Assembly: GCA_035937155.1 (NCBI GenBank)
Contig: DASYVJ010000057.1
Span: 42,654 to 106,653, forward strand
Origin: Palsa-870 sp035937155
GTDB lineage: Bacteria; Chloroflexota; Dormibacteria; Dormibacterales; Dormibacteraceae
Reading direction: 5' to 3'
Length of the DNA: 64,000 nucleotides
The notes beneath the pieces were generated by a model. It made no database searches. It worked only from the letters and a program-made list of their open reading frames with translations, and was not told the DNA's origin. The translations under genes and the position numbers were made by a program. Below are positions 24,905-32,886 of the stretch, one piece after another. Positions within the stretch are counted from its first letter, which is position 1; every line of letters begins with the position of its first letter.

Positions 24905-26110
24905 TTGACCGTCCCGGACTCGCGCCGGGCGGTTGTGCTGTACGTTGCCGCCGGCGCTTCATTCGCGGCCCTTTCGGCTCGTGGCCTCACCGTTCCGCTG
25001 TACGCCCACGACCTGGGCGCGAGCCGGTTCGAGGTCGGGGCCCTGTTCTCCGTGTCCACTCTCGCAGCGGCGCTGCTGTCCCTTCCGTCCGGCGCACTTG
25101 TCGATCGTTTCGGCGCTCGAGCACTGCTGGGCATCTCCTTCCTGCTCGCCGCCGGGTCACAGCTCGCCACGGCTGCCACACCCACAGTCGCGCCCCTTTT
25201 CATCTGGCAGGTTGTCGGCGGCCTCGCGGGCGGCGCTCAGCAAGCGGCTCTGTTCAGCGCCGTCACGGAATCGGCACCAGGCGGTCGCCTCGGACGCAGC
25301 ATGGGATGGCTCACATTTTCGATGCAGGTTGGGTTCTTCCTCGGTCCGTCGATCGCCGGCATCGCGCTGCGGTGGATCGACGTCAGGACCGACATCGCGA
25401 TGACCACCGCGCTGATTCTCTTTGCCATCCCCGGCGCGCTCATAGCAAGCGGAACTCGGCAGCATTCAGGGAGCGGCCTGTCGCTGCGTGCACCTCTCAA
25501 GGCGTTGGTCCGGCAGCGCTCGTTTGTGCCGGTGACGATAGGTCTGGTCGCGGCCACGTTGGTGTGGGGCACCCTCGGTGCATTCCTGCCCGTCTTCGGC
25601 AAGGAGGCGCTCGGCCTCCCAAACTCTCAGGTGGGCTACCTGCTCGCCCTTCAAGCAGTCGTCAACGGCATCTCACGCCTTCCCGGCGGTAGGATCGTCG
25701 ATCGCGCGCGCCACCGCTGGCCGATCGTTTTCGTCGGTGTGCTTGCGTGGGCGGCCACATGCGTTGTGCTTGGTCACCTGACGGGTTTTGTCGGACCCGC
25801 CATCGTGCTTGCGATCGGCACGCCATTCATGGCCACGGCTTTTGTCGCCATCGGAGTGGTGTTCGCGGACCTCTCGGTCACGTCGACGCGCGGCATCACG
25901 ATGGGGATGTACGGGACCATCCTGTTCTTGGGGCTCTCCGCCGGCCCTCTGGTCTTCGGGCCGATAGTGCAGTCCTTCGGCTACGCAGCCGGATTCACGG
26001 CCTGCGCTGCTGTCGCTGCTGCGCTGGCGATCGTGATGGCCGCCTTCCACGCGGAGCCGCTGCGGGGTCGATCTGAGGCGCCGCTGCCTCCGCCCGCCCC
26101 GGGGACTTGA
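24905..26110 (+). CDS. MFS transporter (12 helices)
   Basis: This is a 401-residue major facilitator with about twelve membrane helices and the loop motif LVDRFGARALLG between helices 2 and 3. AGGAG at 24893-24897 lies seven bases before the TTG at 24905, which I prefer to GTG 24899 only one base from that SD. Substrate is unknown; its size and motifs fit drug or metabolite efflux (DHA1-like). The last 116 bases overlap the convergent NUDIX gene. Confidence 0.85.
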   Translation: MTVPDSRRAVVLYVAAGASFAALSARGLTVPLYAHDLGASRFEVGALFSVSTLAAALLSLPSGALVDRFGARALLGISFLLAAGSQLATAATPTVAPLFIWQVVGGLAGGAQQAALFSAVTESAPGGRLGRSMGWLTFSMQVGFFLGPSIAGIALRWIDVRTDIAMTTALILFAIPGALIASGTRQHSGSGLSLRAPLKALVRQRSFVPVTIGLVAATLVWGTLGAFLPVFGKEALGLPNSQVGYLLALQAVVNGISRLPGGRIVDRARHRWPIVFVGVLAWAATCVVLGHLTGFVGPAIVLAIGTPFMATAFVAIGVVFADLSVTSTRGITMGMYGTILFLGLSAGPLVFGPIVQSFGYAAGFTACAAVAAALAIVMAAFHAEPLRGRSEAPLPPPAPGT

Positions 26111-26588
26111 GGTACTCGGCCAGCACGGTCCTGTGGCTAGGAAAAGCGAGCGAAGGAAGCGAGTCGAGCTGAAAAACGCCGACCTCAAGCATCTCCGCGC
26201 CCGCTGACGGCCTGGCCCCGCCGGCCAGGCGAGCCTTGTAGGCGATCCCCACCATGCTGGGCGCATCCGTTTTTGGAATGTGGTAGACGCCGATCAGACC
26301 GGTCAGCTCTACCGGTGTGCTGATCTCCTCGAAGCACTCGCGTGCCGCGGCTGCCGCGGGGTCCTCGTCGTCGTTGACGAAACCGCCGGGCAGGCACCAG
26401 AGGCCGTAGCCCGGCTCGATCGCGCGCCGCCCCAAGACGATCCCGCCATCGGCCTCCACGACCACAGCGGTAGACACCTTCGGGTCATGCCACAGGACAA
26501 AGCTGTCGTTCGGGCACGCCTCGACCTCGCGGCCTTCGATGACTCGCGGCACCAAAGCGGAGCCGCAGTTGACGCAGAAGTGGCCCAC
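25995..26588 (-). CDS. NUDIX hydrolase with N-terminal zinc ribbon
   Basis: This 197-residue NudC-like NUDIX protein begins with a zinc ribbon (CVNCGS then ACPNDS) and carries the full NUDIX box GFVNDDEDPAAAAARECFEEIS near 70-91. It probably cleaves a nucleoside diphosphate derivative. The final 35 residues, rich in Ala, Pro, Arg and Gln, are read from the antisense strand of the MFS C-terminus and look non-conserved. Confidence 0.85.
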   Translation of the reverse strand: MGHFCVNCGSALVPRVIEGREVEACPNDSFVLWHDPKVSTAVVVEADGGIVLGRRAIEPGYGLWCLPGGFVNDDEDPAAAAARECFEEISTPVELTGLIGVYHIPKTDAPSMVGIAYKARLAGGARPSAGAEMLEVGVFQLDSLPSLAFPSHRTVLAEYLKSPGRAEAAAPQIDPAAAPRGRRPSRSPAQQRQQRRP

Positions 26589-26609
26589 CCGGCGAAGGTT
26601 ACCGGCCGG

Positions 26610-27746
26610 CTATGCGTGCTGTTGCTGTTTCGCCGGCGCTGTCATGTCTGCGACGCGAACCTGGTTGCGGCCGCCCTGCTTGGCCGCATAGAGCGCCTGG
26701 TCGGCCCGCTCCATCAAGGTGGTGAACAGGGCCGGTTCATCGGTGGCAGCGACGCCGATGCTGATGGTGAGCTTCAGGTCGCCGGGAAAAACCGCAGTTG
26801 CCACCTTTGATCTGATTCGCTCGGCGAGTGTTCGTGCTCCTGCCTCTGTCGTCTCGTGCAGGATCATGCCGAACTCCTCCCCGCCGTAGCGGGCGCACAC
26901 GTCGGATTCGCGCGCGCCGCTGACGAGGATTTTCGCCAGCTCGGCCAGCACCTGGTCTCCACTCAAGTGGCCGTTCGTGTCGTTCACCTGCTTGAAGTGG
27001 TCGAGGTCGATCATCAGGAACCCGATCGCGTTGTGGTGGCGTCGCGCTCGGTTCATCTCCTGCAGAAAGCTCTGCGCAAGCGCACGGCGGTTCGGCAGCT
27101 TCGTCAGCTCGTCGGTGAGCGCGTTCTCCTCCTGCGCGTGGAAGAGCTGAGCGTGCACGATGGCGATCGCGGCCTCGGATGCGACACCGTTGAGTAGGTC
27201 GGCCTGGTCTTCAGTGAGCTCGCGCGGCGCATTGAGGTACAGCTCCATCGCCCCCATCAGCAGGCCGGAACGCTGGATCGGGACGACAAGCACGTGCTGG
27301 GGATGCCCGCCTCCCTCGATGCCGGGAGCCACCCGTTCATCGAGCTTCACCACGAGCGGGCGCATGGCGGCTATGGCGGTGCGGACCGGCTCCTCGTCAA
27401 GCTTCCGGACGGCCCCGCGGGCCCGGGTGGTGAGGTTGTACTCCGCTTCGCGTTTCATCTCGGTCTTGTCCTGCTGGACCAGGTACATCGCCCCGGCGAC
27501 GGCGCCCATGATCCGGCCGGCATGTGTGAGCGCGACGTTCAGGACCTCCTCGAGCGCCAGCGACGAGTTGACGGCGGACGCGATCGCGAGCAAGAGCGCT
27601 GCCCGATCCCGCGCTCCGCTCTCGTCGTCGAGGGCGGCCTGGAGCTCTCGCGTCGTTCCCCGCAGCCGCATCAGCGACACGGTGAGGAGCAGGAACGCGA
27701 AGACGAGCAGTACCGAAACGATGAGCAGGACGCCTGCGAGATCCAA
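26610..27746 (-). CDS. GAF-GGDEF diguanylate cyclase
   Basis: This enzyme makes cyclic di-GMP. I start it at TTG 27746 because a perfect AGGAGG lies nine bases upstream; it then has 378 residues. One N-terminal membrane helix (VLLIVSVLLVFAFLLL, about 5-22) is followed by a short helical linker, a GAF domain (about 50-205) and a GGDEF domain (about 215-365) with the active-site GGEEF. RESD five residues before that motif is an inhibitory I-site, so product feedback is likely. No PilZ or EAL gene is nearby. Confidence 0.92.
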   Translation of the reverse strand: MDLAGVLLIVSVLLVFAFLLLTVSLMRLRGTTRELQAALDDESGARDRAALLLAIASAVNSSLALEEVLNVALTHAGRIMGAVAGAMYLVQQDKTEMKREAEYNLTTRARGAVRKLDEEPVRTAIAAMRPLVVKLDERVAPGIEGGGHPQHVLVVPIQRSGLLMGAMELYLNAPRELTEDQADLLNGVASEAAIAIVHAQLFHAQEENALTDELTKLPNRRALAQSFLQEMNRARRHHNAIGFLMIDLDHFKQVNDTNGHLSGDQVLAELAKILVSGARESDVCARYGGEEFGMILHETTEAGARTLAERIRSKVATAVFPGDLKLTISIGVAATDEPALFTTLMERADQALYAAKQGGRNQVRVADMTAPAKQQQHA

Positions 27747-27832
27747 AAACCAAAGCCTCCTAGCGCTGAAGTTGTCATAGGTTAACGCCCGGGGGCGCGA
27801 GTTCGATCGGGCTACGAAATCGCGGCTCGGGC

Positions 27833-27838
27833 TATACT
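27833..27838 (+). promoter_or_regulatory. Putative -10 of MaoC-like gene
   Basis: TATACT at 27833-27838 is the best -10 match in this region. The open frame of the MaoC-like protein begins around the CTG at 27848, nine bases downstream, so the message may be leaderless or nearly so. Confidence 0.4.
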
Positions 27839-27847
27839 CGCGCCGAT

Positions 27848-28633
27848 CTGGAGCCACTCTCTTTTGACGACCTGCCGCTAGGCGGCGAGTGGACGACCCG
27901 CCGCCGCACTATTTCTGAATCAGAAATCGCGCTGTTTGCCGGGCTGTCCGGCGATTTCTCACCGCTTTCGATCGAAGCCGGGCCAGGCAAGGCCCGCGTG
28001 GCGCCCCCCGCCTTGCTGGTGGCGGTGGCCGTCGGCCTCGGCACGATCGACATGCCAGTTCCGTCCGTCGAGGAGTGGGAATGGCTCAACTGGAAGTTTC
28101 CCCGGCCCGTGCACGCCGGCGACACGATCTACGCCCGCTGGACGCTGACCCAGAAGCGCCCGCCGATTGGCGGGGCGGCGACCTCGATCGTGGTGTGGCG
28201 GGTCGACCTTCATACGGCGGACGGGGCGCTGTGCGCCGAAGGCGAGGTCGGCGCCAAGGTGAGACGCCAGGTGGCGACCCAAGACCGCCACCCCGCCCAG
28301 GAAACAGCCGCGGCTGCCGCGCCACGCCGGCGTCGGGGTAGGCGGCGCCCGGGCTCGACCACGGGACCGGCCGCCGCCAACGGGCTCTTGCCAGAGCCTC
28401 CCGCCATCGCCGCGCCGCCCGCCTCAGTCGCCAAGCCCGAACGGGCCGCGGGGCCGGCTCGCAGGAGGCGACGGCGGCGCCCCTCCGGCGCAGCGGCCGC
28501 CCGGGAAGGGGATGCTGTGGCGACCATGGCCCCTCCCGCCGAGGCGGCGCCGCCTCCTGACCGTGCGCCAACCCCAGCCACGGCCGAGCGCGGCGGTCTG
28601 AGCGGCGTCATCCGGCGCTTGCGCCGGACCTAG
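27848..28633 (+). CDS. MaoC/hotdog-like protein with basic low-complexity tail, probable CTG start
   Basis: This 261-residue protein has one hotdog domain (about 1-140) with the FDDLPLGGEW entry strand and the FAGLSGDFSPLS segment. In active MaoC hydratases this segment ends in NPLH with a catalytic histidine; here it reads SPLS, so hydratase activity is doubtful. The remaining 120 residues are Ala/Pro/Arg-rich with runs such as PRRRRGRRRPG. No ATG, GTG or TTG exists upstream of the conserved start until an internal GTG at 27998; CTG 27848 is the best candidate. Confidence 0.65.
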   Translation: MEPLSFDDLPLGGEWTTRRRTISESEIALFAGLSGDFSPLSIEAGPGKARVAPPALLVAVAVGLGTIDMPVPSVEEWEWLNWKFPRPVHAGDTIYARWTLTQKRPPIGGAATSIVVWRVDLHTADGALCAEGEVGAKVRRQVATQDRHPAQETAAAAAPRRRRGRRRPGSTTGPAAANGLLPEPPAIAAPPASVAKPERAAGPARRRRRRRPSGAAAAREGDAVATMAPPAEAAPPPDRAPTPATAERGGLSGVIRRLRRT

Positions 28634-28641
28634 GAGCAGCG

Positions 28642-29511
28642 CTAAGCCGGGAGCTCGAGCGCCTCGAGGTACTCGATCACGCGCCGAGTCAGCTGCGTCG
28701 GAGTCGAAGCGCCGCTGGTCACCCCCACCTTTTTGGCACCGGTGAACCAGGTGAGATCCAGGTCTTCGAGCCGGTCGACGAGGTACGCCGGCTTCTTGCC
28801 CAGCTTCTTCACCACCTCGACGAGGCGAAGCGAGTTCGACGAGCGAGGGCTGCCCACCACGATCACGAGGTCGACGTGCTGCGCGGCCTCGACCGCCGCT
28901 TCCTGGCGCTCCTGCGTCGCCCGGCAGATCTCGTTGTGCACCTCGGCCTGGGGATACCGCGCCTGGACGCGGCCGATCAAGTCCTCCGTGTCCCAGACGG
29001 AAAGCGTGGTCTGGCACGTGACGGCGATCCGGTCGCTTGTGAGATCCAGGGCTTCGATATCCTCGGGGTCCTGGACGAGGTAAACCTTGCCTGGAGCCTC
29101 GCCCATCACGCCTTCCGGCTCCGGGTGTCCCTTGCGGCCGATATAGACGACCTCGTAGCCCTGGTTGGCCAGGTCGGCGACCAGCTCGTGCGTCCGAACG
29201 ACGTCTGAGCAGGTGGCGTCGACCGGATTCAGGCCCAGCTCAACGGCCCGCTGCTTGACCTGTGGCGAAACGCCGTGGGCCGTGAAGATCACCGTCCCTT
29301 CCTTGATCTGGCTCAATCCGGCAAACCTGTCGGGCTGATCGACCAGGGCAATGCCTTGCTGCTGGAGGTCGTCGGTAGCGTGGGTGTTGTGCACGAGCAT
29401 GCCGAGCATGTGCACTGGCCCCTGGGTCTCCTCGCGCACCCGTTTGGCGATCCGAAAGGCATCCACCACGCCATGGCAGTAGCCCCGCGGCGTGATCTTG
29501 AGGACCTCCAT
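28642..29511 (-). CDS. ispH: 4-hydroxy-3-methylbut-2-enyl diphosphate reductase
   Basis: IspH performs the last step of the MEP isoprenoid pathway, yielding IPP and DMAPP. The three iron-sulphur cysteines are in RGYCHGV, DATCSDV and NEICRAT; the catalytic region TCQTTLSVW and GSPRSSNSLRL are also present. Length (289) is normal. TAAACT lies nine bases before the ATG (29526-29521), with no SD. The next upstream gene is the PIG-L deacetylase, 33 bp away. Confidence 0.95.
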   Translation of the reverse strand: MEVLKITPRGYCHGVVDAFRIAKRVREETQGPVHMLGMLVHNTHATDDLQQQGIALVDQPDRFAGLSQIKEGTVIFTAHGVSPQVKQRAVELGLNPVDATCSDVVRTHELVADLANQGYEVVYIGRKGHPEPEGVMGEAPGKVYLVQDPEDIEALDLTSDRIAVTCQTTLSVWDTEDLIGRVQARYPQAEVHNEICRATQERQEAAVEAAQHVDLVIVVGSPRSSNSLRLVEVVKKLGKKPAYLVDRLEDLDLTWFTGAKKVGVTSGASTPTQLTRRVIEYLEALELPA

Positions 29512-29544
29512 CTGACTAGGAGTTTACGAGAGGGTCAAGGCCGC

Positions 29545-30351
29545 CTAAGGAATGCCAGCGAAAAGGTCCTCTTCCGGCAAGGCGGAGCCCGGATTTCCAC
29601 GAGCCAGCTGAAAGTACTCCGTACCGAATGCCATCTCGTAGATCTGGCTCGCCATCGTAGTGAACCAGGAGTTGGGATCGTTCTGGCTCACGTGCGCGCC
29701 AAATGCCTTGCGCTTCTCCTCGACGTAGTCATGGACGTCGACGCGAGTCGTCACCAGCTCGTCGGGCGTGCCCTCGATCCGCATGTTCGTGTTCTGCTGC
29801 TGCTGCGCCTCTTCCGGCATCTGCTTCATGAACGCTTCCATCATCGATCGAGGAATCGCTGTGTAGTAGAGCTTCTTCGGCGACCAACCCTCGCGCTCGA
29901 GCAGGTCCAGGGCCGCGTTCGTCACGTAATGCCCCTTGATGTGATCCGGGTGTCCGTACACCCCGTCTTCAGCGTAGGTCACGACAACGTCGGGACGCTC
30001 ATCACGCATTAAGGCAGCCAGCTTTGCGGCAGCCTCGTCAAGGCGCGCCTGGTGAAACGAATGCGGATCTTTGTTGTCGGCCGTGTCGACCATGCCAGAG
30101 TCGCGATAGCCTAGAAACTCGAGCCGATCGACGCCGAGGATCTCGCTCGCGGCCTTGAGCTCTTCGGTCCGGATCTCGCCGAGACGCGGGCGCGAAGCCT
30201 CCTCGTCCATGTTGTAGATCTCGCCCGCTTCGCCTCTGGTGGCGGTCACGAGAACGACGCGATGGCCGTGTGCCTTCGCCTTCATCATGACGCCGCCCGT
30301 CGAGATCGCCTCGTCGTCGGGATGCGCGTGAACCAGCATCAGAGTTCCCAT
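29545..30351 (-). CDS. PIG-L/LmbE deacetylase (MshB/Mca-like)
   Basis: This 268-residue zinc deacetylase has AHPDDEAISTGG at residues 9-20, the DGVYGHPDHIKGH segment, and a long C-terminal part matching the MshB/Mca group. These enzymes act on N-acetylglucosaminyl-inositol or mycothiol conjugates. Because ino1 lies 8 kb away, a role in an inositol-containing thiol or glycolipid is plausible, but no mshA, mshC or mshD is present in the window. Its ATG follows the HAD gene TAA with no gap. Confidence 0.88.
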   Translation of the reverse strand: MGTLMLVHAHPDDEAISTGGVMMKAKAHGHRVVLVTATRGEAGEIYNMDEEASRPRLGEIRTEELKAASEILGVDRLEFLGYRDSGMVDTADNKDPHSFHQARLDEAAAKLAALMRDERPDVVVTYAEDGVYGHPDHIKGHYVTNAALDLLEREGWSPKKLYYTAIPRSMMEAFMKQMPEEAQQQQNTNMRIEGTPDELVTTRVDVHDYVEEKRKAFGAHVSQNDPNSWFTTMASQIYEMAFGTEYFQLARGNPGSALPEEDLFAGIP

Positions 30352-31164
30352 TTATTGCCTCGCTCCGATCAACACGTCGGCCAACTGTTTGATTCCGCCG
30401 TGGCCCGGCCCCGGAATCGTCCGGTCGGCCGCGGCGATCACCTCGGGCGGAGAGCCTTCGACCGCAACTCCGAGTCCAGCCCACGCGATCATCGACGCGT
30501 CGTTACGGCCGTCGCCCACCCCTACACACTGATCTTGCGGTACGCCGAGCCGGTCGCATAGGAAGGCAAGCGCGGAAGCCTTGTCGCTCTCGATGCTGGT
30601 GAACTCGAGATAGGTTGGAACAGACGTGGCTGCGTTCAGCCGGCCGGCCCACCGCTTGCGCACCTCCGGCAGCAGCTCCTCCAGCTTCTGCGCGCTTGCA
30701 ACGATCACCAGCTTTGGCGTGGTGGGCCCCATGGCCGCATCCAGATCGCCGACCACGTAGACCTCCATGCCGGCGTGGTTCGCGTACTCATGCGCTTCTG
30801 GCCGGTCGCGCTCCACGATGAGCCTGTCGTCTCGGTAAGCCTGGACGTGCAGGTCTCGCTCGCGCGCGAACCGAATCACCTCCATCGCCAGCTCATGCGT
30901 CACGCCGCGGTCGAGGACGGTTGACCCGTCGGGCATGCGGATCTGCGCGCCCTGGTAGCAGATGATCGGACCGTCGAGGCCGAGCCGTTTGACCCAGGGC
31001 AAAGCTCCAGGAAAAGGCCGGCCGGTGCACGCCACGACGGTCACGCCCGCGCCGATGATGCGGTCAAGCGCCTCGACATCGCGGGGGTCGAGGTTCAACT
31101 TCAGGTCCAGGATCGTGCCGTCGAGGTCGAGGGCCATCAGGCGGTATTTGAGCGCTAGAGGCAC
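30352..31164 (-). CDS. HAD-family (Cof-type) phosphatase
   Basis: This 270-residue Cof-type HAD phosphatase has the nucleophile motif LDLDGTILD near residue 12, CTGRP, a cap domain, and the closing GDGRNDASMI. Substrates of this class are sugar phosphates or flavin/PLP phosphates. I start at GTG 31164, preceded by GAAGGA seven bases upstream; a longer frame runs into a dispersed repeat. The stop TAA directly touches the next ATG. Confidence 0.85.
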   Translation of the reverse strand: MPLALKYRLMALDLDGTILDLKLNLDPRDVEALDRIIGAGVTVVACTGRPFPGALPWVKRLGLDGPIICYQGAQIRMPDGSTVLDRGVTHELAMEVIRFARERDLHVQAYRDDRLIVERDRPEAHEYANHAGMEVYVVGDLDAAMGPTTPKLVIVASAQKLEELLPEVRKRWAGRLNAATSVPTYLEFTSIESDKASALAFLCDRLGVPQDQCVGVGDGRNDASMIAWAGLGVAVEGSPPEVIAAADRTIPGPGHGGIKQLADVLIGARQ

Positions 31165-31192
31165 GGCGCGGTCCTTCGGCGAGATATCCGGT

Positions 31193-31338
31193 GTCCAGGT
31201 GGTCCAGATGCTAGGCGCGGCCGAGCACCGGAGCGAGCGCATCCGTTGATGCGTGAGCGAGGAGCGGAGGCCGCAACGACGCAGATGGGCCGCCTGGGCG
31301 CCGCAGATCCGTCGAAGGGTCCGCGCCGGGCCTCCTGA
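31193..31338 (-). repeat. Dispersed intergenic repeat, copy A (inverted relative to B and C)
   Basis: About 146 bases between the hydroxyacid dehydrogenase stop and the HAD gene start. Its reverse complement aligns along its whole length with 63403-63547 at roughly 85 percent identity by eye, and its core with 38515-38610. The core contains the hairpin CGCATC-CGTT-GATGCG (31239-31254). No ORF is conserved between copies. Confidence 0.8.
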
Positions 31339-31339
31339 G

Positions 31340-32326
31340 CTATCTCTTGACCTCTGGATTGAGGAGGTTGGGCGGCCGGCCGCCTCGAATCGCCGTCGCC
31401 ATGTTGCGCGCGGCCATCGCAGACATCTCCGACCGGGTACGGGTCGTGGCGCTCGCGATGTGCGGGGTAAGGACGACGTTCGGCATTGATATCAAGCCCG
31501 GGTGAACCGCCGGCTCGCGTTCGTAAACATCGAGACCCGCGCCCGCGATCTCTTTGGCCTTCAGCGCCTCCACGAGAGCGGCCTCGTCGACGACCGGCCC
31601 ACGTGAGGTGTTGATCACGATTGCGGACGGTTTCATCTGCGCGAACTGGGGTGTGCTGAGCAGGTGGTGTGTCTCGTCGGTCAAGGGAACGTGCACGGAG
31701 ATGAAGTCGGACTCCGCGAGCAGCCTCCCCAGGTCGACCCGCGTCGCACCAAGCTGCTGCTCCGCATCCGGTGGAAGAGGATGCGGGTCGTAGTACAGCA
31801 CTCGCATGTTGAACCCCTTGGCGCGGTGCGCGACGCCACGCCCGATCCTGCCGACACCGATGAGGCCGAGGGTGGCGTTGAACACGTCCGCGCCGAGCAT
31901 CATGTCGATTGCCCAGCCCTTGAACTTCCCCCGGCGGGTGAAGTTGTCGGCCTCGACGATCCGGCGCGCGGTCGCCATCAGAAGAGTGAAGGCGAAGTCG
32001 GCAGTCGCGTCGTCGAGCACTCCGGGTGTGTTGGTCACCATGACCTTGTGCGCGGTGGCGGCTGCGACGTCGATGTTGTCGAAGCCGACCGCGACGTTGC
32101 TGACGATCTTCAGTCCGGGCGTCGACAGGACGGTCTCGCGGATGGGGTCCATCAGCTGGCTCACGATGCCGATGCAGCCGTCGGCCGCTTTCTGGATGCT
32201 CGGTTCGTCCAGCGGATCGCCGGCGGGGTACACGACGACCTCGGCGCCTTCCGCGAGGATGGTCGGGCCCGGCTCGAGGATTGGATGCATCAGAAGGACC
32301 CTTGGTCGAGCGGATCCCGCGCTCAT
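31340..32326 (-). CDS. D-2-hydroxyacid dehydrogenase (glyoxylate/hydroxypyruvate reductase-like)
   Basis: This 328-residue NAD(P)-dependent dehydrogenase has GLIGVGRIGRGVAHRA as dinucleotide motif (about 154), NTSRGPVVDEAAL, the catalytic Arg, Glu and the His in TPHIASAT. It most resembles GyaR-type glyoxylate reductases. Glycerate kinase at 57958 could use its product, but the two are far apart. Its ATG overlaps the HD gene stop as ATGA. Confidence 0.9.
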   Translation of the reverse strand: MSAGSARPRVLLMHPILEPGPTILAEGAEVVVYPAGDPLDEPSIQKAADGCIGIVSQLMDPIRETVLSTPGLKIVSNVAVGFDNIDVAAATAHKVMVTNTPGVLDDATADFAFTLLMATARRIVEADNFTRRGKFKGWAIDMMLGADVFNATLGLIGVGRIGRGVAHRAKGFNMRVLYYDPHPLPPDAEQQLGATRVDLGRLLAESDFISVHVPLTDETHHLLSTPQFAQMKPSAIVINTSRGPVVDEAALVEALKAKEIAGAGLDVYEREPAVHPGLISMPNVVLTPHIASATTRTRSEMSAMAARNMATAIRGGRPPNLLNPEVKR

Positions 32327-32886
32327 GGATTCAATCCGAGCTCCTGTGCAATCGGCTTCAAGGCATCGCGGACGATCTCCACGTGCTCGTCGAAGGGTAT
32401 ACCGAGCTGCTCGGCGCCCGTGACGAGCTCCTCGCGGTGTACGCCTCGGGCGAAGGCCTTGTCCTTCATCTTCTTGCGCACGGTGCTCGGCTCGACCGCA
32501 CTCAGCGACTTGTCGGGCTTGACCAGCGCGCAGGCGATGATGAATCCGCTCATCTCGTCCACGGCGTTGAGCGCTTTCCGGATGTTCGTGTCCCGAGGGA
32601 CGTTCAGGTAATCGGCGTGCGACGCAATGTCGTCCAGGATGTCCTCAGGCCAGCCTCGCTCGCGCAGCATCTGAATCCCTCGCATCGGGTGCAGGTCGAG
32701 CGTCGGTCCTGACTCGTAGTCCCAATCGTGGATGAGGCCCAGCACCGCCCACTGCTCCTCATCCTCTCCGAAGCGCCGCGCGTAAGCGCGCATCGCCGCC
32801 TCCACGCTGCGCATGTGGCGCCTCAGCTGGTCGGTCTTCGTCATCGAGGTGACCAGCTCCCATGCCTCGTCTCGGGTCGGTGTCAG
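32323..32886 (-). CDS. HD-domain hydrolase, probable CTG start
   Basis: This is a small HD-superfamily phosphohydrolase. HMRSVEAAM, the HD motif LIHDWDYE and DIASHAD give the metal site. The family normally begins with TRDEAWELVT about 14 residues before the first ATG (32844); this segment is encoded in frame. CTG 32886 overlaps the hisC stop as CTGA and has a perfect AAGGAG eight bases upstream, so I start there (187 residues). Substrate unknown. Confidence 0.85.
   Translation of the reverse strand: MTPTRDEAWELVTSMTKTDQLRRHMRSVEAAMRAYARRFGEDEEQWAVLGLIHDWDYESGPTLDLHPMRGIQMLRERGWPEDILDDIASHADYLNVPRDTNIRKALNAVDEMSGFIIACALVKPDKSLSAVEPSTVRKKMKDKAFARGVHREELVTGAEQLGIPFDEHVEIVRDALKPIAQELGLNP

Noticed and set aside
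31165..31242. Extended start of the HAD phosphatase
   Set aside because: The extension reads into dispersed repeat copy A; GTG 31164 has a good SD.
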